DNA of 5,256 nucleotides from Sneathiella sp. (lineage in GTDB: Bacteria; Pseudomonadota; Alphaproteobacteria; Sneathiellales; Sneathiellaceae), in the NCBI GenBank assembly GCA_002732675.1, contig NVRR01000231.1:1-5256 (forward strand), given 5' to 3'. A program made the translations under genes and the position numbers. Positions 1 to 5,256 of the stretch are shown one piece after another. Position 1 is the first letter of the stretch, and every line of letters begins with the position of its first letter. The notes beneath the pieces were generated by a model. The model was not told the DNA's origin, searched no databases, and was given only the letters and a program-made list of their open reading frames with translations.

Positions 1-857
1 TCTCCGTCATAAATGCGCGGACCGGCCAGGGCAATATCCAGCGCCCCGGCCATGGCCGCTTCGGGCCATCCGGCGTTAAGACTGCGATGAGTCGACGCAT
101 CCGCCAGCATGGCGCGAAAAGCACGATATCCATTAGCACCTGGCGAGAGATAAGCGGCTACCACAATCAAAAATCCGCTCAATCGCGCGGGCAGATAGTT
201 GACGGCATCGTCGAGACGCGCCGCAACTTTTCCAAAATATTCGTACCGTTCATTCCGGTGCCCGATCATACTGTCGAGAGTATTAACGGCCTTGTATCCA
301 CACAATCCCGGCAAGCCCAACGAGGTAAACCAAAAGATGGGCGCGACAGTCCCATCCGAGAAATTTTCGGCAAGAGATTCTATGGCGGCACGGGAAATGG
401 CGCTCTCATCAAGGGTCTCCGGATCCCGTCCGACAATATGCGCAACAGCCGCGCGGCCGCCTTCAAGGCTCTGGTCAAGCCCAGCCGCAACGTCGCGCAC
501 ATGATCCCACAAGCTGCGCCAGGCAATCAGACTGCTGGCGAGAAGGGCAATCAGGATCATCCCCAGCGGATATTGATTACATATACTGGCGACCCAATAG
601 CCAACAAACACCGCGAGCCCCACAACCAGCAAGGTCACATTGGCGCCATTGGCAATGCTCGACATTTTCGACGCATCGGAAGAGTGCGTAAGCTTGTCCG
701 CAAAGGCGATTGGTTTACCGATCAGCACCACAGGATGCGGCACGAAACGGTAAAACCATTTCGGATCGCCAACCAGCGCGTCGATTACAAAGGCGAGCAG
801 CACAATAACCGCCGGAGTATAAAAAGCCGAACTGGATGTAAAGATCATGGAGGACAT
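1..857 (-). CDS. cbiB: Adenosylcobinamide-phosphate synthase CbiB/CobD, 3' end cut by the window edge
   Basis: This integral membrane enzyme condenses adenosylcobyric acid with (R)-1-amino-2-propanol or its phosphate to give adenosylcobinamide (phosphate), late in cobalamin synthesis. It was read by translating the reverse complement: 285 full codons are open to the left edge, against a usual family length of roughly 310-325, so only about 30 C-terminal residues are missing. Family signatures in order are VGDP near residues 29-32, PHPVVLIG at 40-47, ENFSDGTVAP at 164-173, YKAVNTLDSMIGHRNERY at 188-205, ARLDDAVNYLPARL at 213-226 and NAGWPEAAMAG at 261-271. Hydrophobic stretches fit membrane spans near residues 12-28, 72-92, 97-113, 170-186 and 221-240. 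The ATG at 857 was chosen; an in-frame ATG at 848 and a TTG at 884 are alternatives, and none has a convincing Shine-Dalgarno. It is transcribed divergently from the cbiX operon. In Salmonella nomenclature cobD is a different enzyme, so cbiB is the safer symbol. Confidence 0.95.
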   Translation of the reverse strand, partial: MSSMIFTSSSAFYTPAVIVLLAFVIDALVGDPKWFYRFVPHPVVLIGKPIAFADKLTHSSDASKMSSIANGANVTLLVVGLAVFVGYWVASICNQYPLGMILIALLASSLIAWRSLWDHVRDVAAGLDQSLEGGRAAVAHIVGRDPETLDESAISRAAIESLAENFSDGTVAPIFWFTSLGLPGLCGYKAVNTLDSMIGHRNERYEYFGKVAARLDDAVNYLPARLSGFLIVVAAYLSPGANGYRAFRAMLADASTHRSLNAGWPEAAMAGALDIALAGPRIYDG

Positions 858-942
858 GGGCGCAAGATGGTATGGCCTGCCCAACGCGTCAATCCCGAAA
901 TAAATAGCGGCGATATTTATCGCCCGATAACTGGAGACTGAA
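858..942. promoter_or_regulatory. Divergent intergenic region between cbiB and the cbiX operon
   Basis: These 85 bases separate the start codons of two divergent cobalamin genes, so promoters for both must lie here or overlap the gene ends. It is A/T-richer in its centre (about 895-920) than the flanking genes. No convincing sigma-70 pair could be found for the plus strand. On the minus strand, TTGACG (892-887) resembles a -35 box, but the sequence about 17 bases further on (CATCTT) is a poor -10. The region is too short for a full cobalamin riboswitch, and I see no B12-box-like core on either strand. The one clear structured element is the CGATA cluster annotated separately. That this region regulates both genes is inferred from position only. 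Confidence 0.5.
909..929. promoter_or_regulatory. Operator-like palindrome and CGATA half-site cluster upstream of cbiX
   Basis: GGCGATA (909-915) and its exact reverse complement TATCGCC (918-924) flank a TT spacer. A third half-site, CGATA at 925-929, follows, so CGATA / TATCG / CGATA start at 911, 918 and 925 with an exact 7-base step and alternating orientation. The two-base spacer is too short for a full hairpin loop; a DNA site for a dimeric regulator fits better, although a 5-bp RNA stem with a 6-base loop is possible. It ends a few bases before the cbiX Shine-Dalgarno, so a bound protein would probably block transcription or early elongation. No regulator is identified. Confidence 0.35.
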
Positions 943-1959
943 ATGACTGGAAAATATGGCGTAATGGTCTGCGGGCATGGCAGCCGCGATGGCGGTGCCG
1001 TCACCCAATTTGCCGCTGTTGCCCGCGGGATCGCCGAGCGGCTGCCAGACTATGATGTGGATTCGGGATTTCTGGAGTTTGCAACACCAATCATCCGTGA
1101 CGGCCTTGATCGCCTCCAAGCGAAAGGCCACAAGCATATTCTTGCTATTCCGGGGATGCTGTTCGCCGCCGGCCACGCAAAGAATGATATCCCGTCGGTG
1201 CTCAATCGCTATGCCGCCGAACAAGACGGTCTGACCATATCCTATGGGCGGGAGCTTGGCATTGATCCTAAAATGATCCGCGCCGCTGGCGACCGTATCA
1301 GGGAGGCCCTTGTCGGCGCTGATGACAGCGTGCCGATGCATGAAACCATGCTGGTGGTAGTCGGGCGCGGCGCGTCGGACCCTGACGCCAACTCCAACGT
1401 GACCAAAGTCATGCGGCTCCTCTGGGAGGGGCTCGGCTTTGGTTGGGGAGAAACCGTCTATTCCGGTGTTACCTTCCCACTGGTGGAACCGGGGTTGGAG
1501 CATGCGGCGCGGCTTGGCTATAAGCGGATTGTCATCTTTCCGTATTTCCTGTTTACCGGCATTCTGATCGACCGCATCTATGACCACAGCGATAGAGTCG
1601 CCGCCCGGCACCCCGATATCGAATTTGTCAAGGCGCCCTATCTGAACGACCATCCATTGGTGCTCGATTGCTTTGCCGAGCGGGTAATGGAAATCCTGGA
1701 AGGCACGAACAATATGAACTGCGGCATGTGCAAATACCGCGAGCAGGCACTGGGGTTTGAGGATGAAGTCGGCCTAAAACAGGAAAGCCATCATCATCAT
1801 GTGGAAGGGATCGGCACTGGCGACACGCACGCCCATGATGATGACCATAGCCACGACCACTCTCACGATCATCGTCATGATCACGGTCATCATCATCATC
1901 CCTACCCCCATGCAGATCACCCATTGGGACCGGTCAGTATGAAAGAGGACAGCAAGTAG
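943..1959 (+). CDS. cbiX: Sirohydrochlorin cobaltochelatase CbiX, long form with MxCxxC motif and His-rich tail
   Basis: CbiX inserts cobalt into sirohydrochlorin, the entry step of the early-cobalt (anaerobic-type) route to cobalamin. The 338-residue product begins with the class II chelatase fold: GHGSRD at residues 11-16 and FAAGHAKNDIP at 74-84 place the two expected metal-binding histidines at H12 and H78. A second chelatase-like half follows, with VVVGRGASDPDAN at 138-150 and FPYFLFTGILIDRI at 199-212. Next come MNCGMC at 258-263 and a tail with 19 histidines between residues 283 and 326. In Bacillus megaterium CbiXL an MxCxxC motif holds a 4Fe-4S centre, and this protein has the same pattern. 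The start is supported by GGAG at 933-936, six bases before the ATG, and an in-frame stop at 928-930. It heads the operon, with cobH starting four bases after its stop. The family is clear; cobalt rather than another metal is inferred from the neighbours. Confidence 0.95.
   Translation: MTGKYGVMVCGHGSRDGGAVTQFAAVARGIAERLPDYDVDSGFLEFATPIIRDGLDRLQAKGHKHILAIPGMLFAAGHAKNDIPSVLNRYAAEQDGLTISYGRELGIDPKMIRAAGDRIREALVGADDSVPMHETMLVVVGRGASDPDANSNVTKVMRLLWEGLGFGWGETVYSGVTFPLVEPGLEHAARLGYKRIVIFPYFLFTGILIDRIYDHSDRVAARHPDIEFVKAPYLNDHPLVLDCFAERVMEILEGTNNMNCGMCKYREQALGFEDEVGLKQESHHHHVEGIGTGDTHAHDDDHSHDHSHDHRHDHGHHHHPYPHADHPLGPVSMKEDSK
1714..1920 (+). other. Metal-binding C-terminal module of CbiX: MxCxxC plus His/Asp tail
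   Basis: Codons 258-326 of cbiX encode C260 and C263 in MNCGMC, a short conserved-looking linker (CKYREQALGFEDEVG), the block SHHHHVEGIG, and then a His/Asp tract dominated by alternating HSHD/HDH units. The DNA (1789-1920) is low-complexity CAT/CAC and GAT/GAC, with the two synonymous codons mixed, so it is not a pure triplet array. The likely roles are an iron-sulphur site (C260/C263) and cobalt or nickel binding or storage by the tail. The first rests on the homologous B. megaterium protein; the second is inferred from composition. Confidence 0.8.
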
Positions 1960-1963
1960 ACCA

Positions 1964-2599
1964 ATGTTTGACTATCTCCGCGATCCAAAATCCATCTACG
2001 AGAAATCCTTCTCCACCATTAAGGCCGAGGCGAATTTCGCTCGTTTTGATGCTGCGACCGAAGTGATCGCGACACGGATCATCCATGCCTGCGGCATGCC
2101 GGAGATTTTGGACGATATTGTTTTTAGCGATGGCTTTGCCGATGCGGCCCGAACGGCGCTCGCGTCTGGCGCGCCCATCCTTTCTGATTGTGAAATGGTC
2201 ACCCACGGTATTATTCGCCGCATGCTTCCCGCCGCTAACGCCGTGATCTGCACCCTGAATCACGAGGGTGTGCCAGAGACAGCAACAAAAATGAAAACCA
2301 CCCGCTCCGCTGCTGCCATCGAACTTTGGCGTCCGCATCTGGACGGCGCCATCGCGGTTTTCGGCAATGCCCCAACCGCGCTTTTTCATCTGCTGGAAAT
2401 GCTGGAAGCTGGCGCGCCAAAGCCGGCCGCGATCCTGGGCTTTCCCGTAGGCTTCGTCGGCGCAGCGGAATCAAAGACGGCATTGGCGGCTAGTGACCTG
2501 GGCATTCCCTTTATCACTGTTCAAGGGCGCAAAGGCGGGAGCGCCATGGCCGCCGCCGCCCTCAATGGCATATCAAGCCTCTCAGGAGCCCCCTCATGA
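1964..2599 (+). CDS. cobH: Precorrin-8X methylmutase (CobH/CbiC)
   Basis: CobH moves the methyl group from C11 to C12 of precorrin-8X (or its cobalt form) to give hydrogenobyrinic acid or cobyrinic acid, the last step of corrin ring construction. The 211-residue length matches the family. The N-terminal YLRDPKSIYEKSF (4-16) is characteristic, HACGM at 41-45 carries the predicted catalytic histidine H41 (equivalent to H43 of the P. denitrificans enzyme), and PILSDCEMVTHGI (71-83), FGNAPTALFHLLEML and GFPVGFVGAAESK complete the family pattern. The ATG at 1964 is the first in the frame after an in-frame stop at 1940-1942. A GAGGA lies at 1945-1949 inside the end of cbiX, 14 bases away, which is rather far, so reinitiation after cbiX (four-base gap) may help. 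Its stop overlaps the cobL start by four bases. Sequence alone does not tell metal-free from cobalt substrate. Confidence 0.96.
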   Translation: MFDYLRDPKSIYEKSFSTIKAEANFARFDAATEVIATRIIHACGMPEILDDIVFSDGFADAARTALASGAPILSDCEMVTHGIIRRMLPAANAVICTLNHEGVPETATKMKTTRSAAAIELWRPHLDGAIAVFGNAPTALFHLLEMLEAGAPKPAAILGFPVGFVGAAESKTALAASDLGIPFITVQGRKGGSAMAAAALNGISSLSGAPS

Positions 2600-3801
2600 C
2601 TGCCTGGCTCAGTATAGTCGGCCTCGGCGAGGACGGTCTGGCGGCATTGAGCGCCCCGGCCAAAGCCGCCATCGACAACGCAACGCTGCTGGTCGGCGGA
2701 GAGCGGCATTTGGCCATGCTGCCCGATGATGGCCGGATGCGCAAAACATGGACAAGCCCGCTAATGGATCTGGTGCATGAAATTATCGATAGGCGCGGGG
2801 AGAAAATCTGTGTCCTCGCCACCGGAGATCCCATGCAATATGGCATCGGCGTGACCTTCGCCAAGCGCTTGGCCGTCGAGGAAATGGCGATCTTCCCTGC
2901 CCTCTCCGCGTTCAGTCTGGCCGCTGCGCGTCTCGGCTGGGATTTAAGCACCACGGAAACGTTGACCCTGCATGGACGCCCCCTCTCCCTCCTGATCCCA
3001 CATTTAACCCCCGGTGCAAAACTGCTGGCGTTGTCTGACAGTAGGCAAACCCCGGCTGATGTGGCGACGCTCCTGACCTATCACGGGTTTGGTGGCAGCG
3101 AATTGACTGTGCTGGAGCATATGGGCGGGGCTAAAGAGATCATCACAAAAACTCAGGCCAAAGACTTTGCCATGGATCGCTGTCGCGACCTCAACACCCT
3201 TGCCATTCTATGCGTCGCCGATCTTGATGCGCGGATTTTAAGCACCGCCCCCGGCCTGCCCGACGACGCCTTCACCCATGACGGCCAGCTGACCAAGCAG
3301 GAAATCAGAAGCGCCACCCTTTCGGCGCTGATGCCGCTGCCAGGTCAATTGCTCTGGGATGTTGGTGCGGGCTGTGGCTCTGTTGGAATTGAATGGATGC
3401 GCTGTCACCGCGGAAATAAAGCTATCGCCATTGAATCACATGTGGGCCGGATCAAATTTATCCAGCAAAACCGGGAACGCCTTGGCGCCCCGTCTTTACA
3501 GGTGGTTGAGGGGAAAGCGCCAGACAGCCTCAAAGGCATCACGGCCCCCGACGCCGTTTTCATCGGAGGGGGGCTGACGCAAAGCGAAATATTTGGGACC
3601 TGCTGGTCTGCCTTGAAATCCGGCGGGCGGCTTGTTGCCAACGCGGTCACGATGGAAGGCGAAGCGCGGCTTTTTGAGCTTCACAAGGAATATGGCGGGA
3701 GCCTAACCCGGCTGAATATTTCCCGCGCCGGAGATATTGGCGGTTTCACCGGCTGGAAGCCATTCCGGCAAGTCACGCAGATAAGATTGGTAAAAGAATG
3801 A
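2596..3801 (+). CDS. cobL: Precorrin-6Y C5,15-methyltransferase (decarboxylating), CobL (CbiE-CbiT fusion)
   Basis: CobL methylates C5 and C15 of precorrin-6Y and decarboxylates the C12 acetate side chain, producing precorrin-8X for CobH. Two domains are visible in 401 residues (the P. denitrificans protein has about 413). Residues 1-205 form the CbiE-like tetrapyrrole methylase, with VGLGEDG at 8-14, LLVGGERHL at 31-39 and LATGDPMQYGIG at 74-85. Residues 225-401 form the CbiT-like domain with a Rossmann-type SAM motif: DVGAGCGSVGIEW at 255-267, the acidic residue E280 ending the second strand, and DAVFIGGGL at 319-327. AGGAG at 2584-2588, seven bases before the ATG, supports the start. ATGA overlaps join it to cobH upstream and cobI downstream. 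No key motif is missing, so both halves are expected to be active. Some anaerobic-type organisms carry a CbiET fusion of the same layout, so substrate metallation is open. Confidence 0.96.
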   Translation: MTAWLSIVGLGEDGLAALSAPAKAAIDNATLLVGGERHLAMLPDDGRMRKTWTSPLMDLVHEIIDRRGEKICVLATGDPMQYGIGVTFAKRLAVEEMAIFPALSAFSLAAARLGWDLSTTETLTLHGRPLSLLIPHLTPGAKLLALSDSRQTPADVATLLTYHGFGGSELTVLEHMGGAKEIITKTQAKDFAMDRCRDLNTLAILCVADLDARILSTAPGLPDDAFTHDGQLTKQEIRSATLSALMPLPGQLLWDVGAGCGSVGIEWMRCHRGNKAIAIESHVGRIKFIQQNRERLGAPSLQVVEGKAPDSLKGITAPDAVFIGGGLTQSEIFGTCWSALKSGGRLVANAVTMEGEARLFELHKEYGGSLTRLNISRAGDIGGFTGWKPFRQVTQIRLVKE

Positions 3802-4502
3802 CAGGTACTCTCTATGGCCTCGGCATTGGCCCTGGCGACCCGGAACTGATTACCCTTAAAGCGCTGCGGCTGTTGCAGGCTGCGCCGGTGTTGGCCTATC
3901 CAGCGTTGGAGGATGGCGAAAGCCTTGCGCGGGCAATCATCGCGCCGCATCTGACGGCGCCGAAAATCGAACTCGCCATCCGTATCCCCATGACTGTCGC
4001 CCGCGAACCGGCCCAGGCCGCGTATGACAAGGCTGCCGAAGAAATTGGCGCACATCTAAGCGCCGGACAAGACGTCGCCGTTCTTTGTGAAGGCGATCCG
4101 TTTTTCTATGGCTCTTTCATGTATCTTTTTGGCCGTATTGCGGAAAATTTCCCGGTGGAAGTTGTTCCCGGTGTCTCCTCCCTCACGGCTTGCGCGACGG
4201 CGCTGCAATCACCGCTGTCGGCGCGGAACGATATTCTCACTGTGCTGCCCGCCCCGCTCTCCTCTGATATTTTGCGCGCCCGGCTTGCTGAGACGGACAG
4301 CGCCGCCATTATGAAGGTCGGGCGGCATTTCGAACGAGTGCGCGATCTGATTATGGAAATGGGGCTTGGCGACAATGCCCGCTATATTGAGCGCGCGACT
4401 ATGGCCAATGAGAAAATCCTGCCCCTCTCAGAAGTGCCCGCCGACGCTGCCCCGTATTTTTCAATGATCCTTATTCATAAACGAGGCCAGGCATGGAAAT
4501 GA
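3798..4502 (+). CDS. cobI: Precorrin-2 C20-methyltransferase (CobI/CbiL)
   Basis: This enzyme transfers a methyl group from SAM to C20 of precorrin-2 (CobI) or cobalt-factor II (CbiL), marking the carbon later expelled in ring contraction. The 234-residue product is a normal-length tetrapyrrole methylase: GLGIGPGDPELITLKA at 7-22 is the C20-type N-terminal loop, CEGDPFFYGSFMYL at 97-110 is the second SAM-site motif, VVPGVSSLTACA at 122-133 the third, and MKVGRHFERVRDL at 172-184 the C20-specific later segment. The start overlaps the cobL stop as ATGA (3798-3801) with only a weak purine-rich stretch (AAAAGA) before it, suggesting that translation depends on ribosomes finishing cobL. Because cbiX heads the operon, the physiological substrate may be the cobalt form; motifs cannot settle this. 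Confidence 0.95.
   Translation: MTGTLYGLGIGPGDPELITLKALRLLQAAPVLAYPALEDGESLARAIIAPHLTAPKIELAIRIPMTVAREPAQAAYDKAAEEIGAHLSAGQDVAVLCEGDPFFYGSFMYLFGRIAENFPVEVVPGVSSLTACATALQSPLSARNDILTVLPAPLSSDILRARLAETDSAAIMKVGRHFERVRDLIMEMGLGDNARYIERATMANEKILPLSEVPADAAPYFSMILIHKRGQAWK
4483..4502 (+). promoter_or_regulatory. Ribosome-binding region and paired start codons of cbiG
   Basis: GAGG at 4483-4486 lies six bases before an ATG at 4493, and a shorter AGG at 4489-4491 lies seven bases before a second in-frame ATG at 4499. The second ATG forms the four-base ATGA overlap with the cobI stop that is also seen at the two preceding junctions. The upstream ATG has the better Shine-Dalgarno; the downstream one follows the operon's overlap pattern. 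The two proteins differ by only two residues. Confidence 0.5.
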
Positions 4503-5256
4503 CCCCGCCAACCGCCATTATCCTGCTCAATGACAGCGGCCGTGAGACAGCGGATAAACTGCTGACGCTCTATCCCGACGCCCTGATCCATGGTTTGAGT
4601 GGACGTGTGGACGACGCCGATGTCACTTTCCAGCAGACAGCCGCGCATCTACAGGAATTGTTCAGAGCGGGCACACCCATTCTCGGAATTTGCGCCTCAG
4701 CCATTTTGATCCGCTGCCTCGCACCTGCCCTCAACAACAAACTTGTTGAGCCGCCGGTGGTTGCGGTTGCTGATGATGGCAGCAATATCGTGCCGCTGCT
4801 GGGCGGTCATCATGGCGCCAATGATCTGGCTCGCGATATTGCCGATGCGCTGCAAGGCCATGCCGCCGTGACCACCGCCAGTGACGTGCATTTCAACATC
4901 GCACTGGACGACCCTCCCGCTGGACTTGCGATCGCTAATCCGCAGCATATGAAAGCTTTTATGGCCGCAATGCTGAGCGGCGAGACGGTGAAGCTTCACG
5001 GCACGAATGAGTGGCTTGGTGCGTCTAATCTTCCATTTGATGAGGCGGGCGCGCTGAGTATCCATGTGACGACCAAAAGCGTGGCAGGGAATGCGACGAC
5101 ATTGGTATATCATCCAAAGTCTCTGGCGCTTGGCGTCGGATGTGAGCGCGGGGCCGAGCCAGATGAATTGCTAAGTCTGGTGACGCAAACGCTCCGAACG
5201 CAGGGTCTGAGCCCTCTATCGGTCGGATGCATCACTTCCATTGATCTGAAATCCGA
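4493..5256 (+). CDS. cbiG: Cobalamin biosynthesis protein CbiG, 3' end cut by the window edge (possible CbiG-CobJ fusion)
   Basis: CbiG opens the delta-lactone of cobalt-precorrin-5A and releases acetaldehyde in the early-cobalt pathway, acting next to the C17-methyltransferase CobJ/CbiH that contracts the ring. The 254 full codons in the window were translated by hand and stay open to the right edge. The N-terminal half ends in the family hallmark LGGHHGANDLA (103-113 counted from the ATG at 4493). The C-terminal CobE/CbiG-type domain shows LVYHPKSLALGVGCERGA (204-221) and then SVGCITSIDLKS at the edge, matching the GVGCxRG and SIDLK signatures. Free-standing CbiG is about 340-350 residues, so 80-100 may remain; in many alphaproteobacteria CbiG is instead fused to CobJ, which would make a protein of about 600. 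Nothing in the window decides between these. It overlaps cobI by ten bases (four if the ATG at 4499 is used) and is the last visible operon member. Confidence 0.92.
   Translation, partial: MEMTPPTAIILLNDSGRETADKLLTLYPDALIHGLSGRVDDADVTFQQTAAHLQELFRAGTPILGICASAILIRCLAPALNNKLVEPPVVAVADDGSNIVPLLGGHHGANDLARDIADALQGHAAVTTASDVHFNIALDDPPAGLAIANPQHMKAFMAAMLSGETVKLHGTNEWLGASNLPFDEAGALSIHVTTKSVAGNATTLVYHPKSLALGVGCERGAEPDELLSLVTQTLRTQGLSPLSVGCITSIDLKS

Noticed and set aside
909..924. Rho-independent terminator or attenuator hairpin upstream of cbiX
   Set aside because: The two-base spacer prevents a full-length stem loop and there is no T-run after it; a protein-binding DNA palindrome is the better reading.
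87..941. Long plus-strand open frame of 284 codons antisense to cbiB
   Set aside because: It lies opposite a frame with unmistakable CbiB motifs, its product is rich in Arg, Gln, Asn and His with no recognisable domain, and such shadow frames are common in GC-rich coding DNA.
889..1653. Minus-strand open frame of 254 codons antisense to cbiX
   Set aside because: No recognisable motif; cbiX on the other strand has clear catalytic residues and a Shine-Dalgarno.
1789..1920. Possible microsatellite or short tandem repeat array
   Set aside because: CAT runs reach only four or so units and are mixed with CAC, GAT and other codons; protein-level composition explains the pattern better than DNA repeat expansion.
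1628..1924. Minus-strand Asp/Arg/His-rich frame opposite the CbiX tail
   Set aside because: Its composition is simply the reverse complement of the CAT/CAC/GAT/GAC tract; there is no independent coding evidence.
1960..1963. Possible promoter for cobH between cbiX and cobH
   Set aside because: Only four bases separate the genes and no promoter-like pair was recognised in the end of cbiX; co-transcription is simpler.
4697..5113. Minus-strand open frame of 138 codons antisense to cbiG
   Set aside because: The plus-strand frame encodes the CbiG hallmark GGHHGAN and CobE-type motifs; the antisense product has no recognisable features.

Overview
The window is a dense piece of a cobalamin (vitamin B12) biosynthesis locus, almost certainly from an alphaproteobacterium. 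The evidence for the host is the fused CobL, a CobH that tracks the Paracoccus/Pseudomonas denitrificans type closely, moderately high GC (high fifties by eye), and tight ATGA gene overlaps. I cannot name the genus from the sequence.

Layout: positions 1-857 hold, on the minus strand, most of cbiB (called cobD in alphaproteobacteria), the membrane enzyme that attaches the aminopropanol arm late in the pathway; its C-terminus lies off the left edge. Positions 858-942 are an 85-base divergent intergenic region with a cluster of CGATA half-sites that looks like an operator. From 943 to the right edge, a plus-strand operon reads cbiX (cobalt/sirohydrochlorin chelatase with an MxCxxC motif and a long His/Asp tail), cobH (precorrin-8X methylmutase), cobL (bifunctional precorrin-6Y methyltransferase/decarboxylase), cobI (precorrin-2 C20-methyltransferase) and the first part of cbiG (ring-contraction-associated protein), which may continue into a fused CobJ outside the window.

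Together the plus-strand genes cover metal insertion into sirohydrochlorin, C20 methylation, help with ring contraction, C5/C15 methylation with decarboxylation, and the C11-to-C12 methyl shift. The minus-strand gene acts after corrin ring amidation and adenosylation. The cobH-cobL and cobL-cobI junctions overlap by four bases (ATGA) and cobI-cbiG also contains an ATGA, so translational coupling is likely throughout. No RNA gene, mobile element, CRISPR array, cobalamin riboswitch or terminator was seen. I do not see a wholly new system. The most interesting points are the metal-binding C-terminus of CbiX, the mixture of an early-cobalt chelatase and CbiG with Cob-type enzymes, and the operator-like element between the divergent genes.
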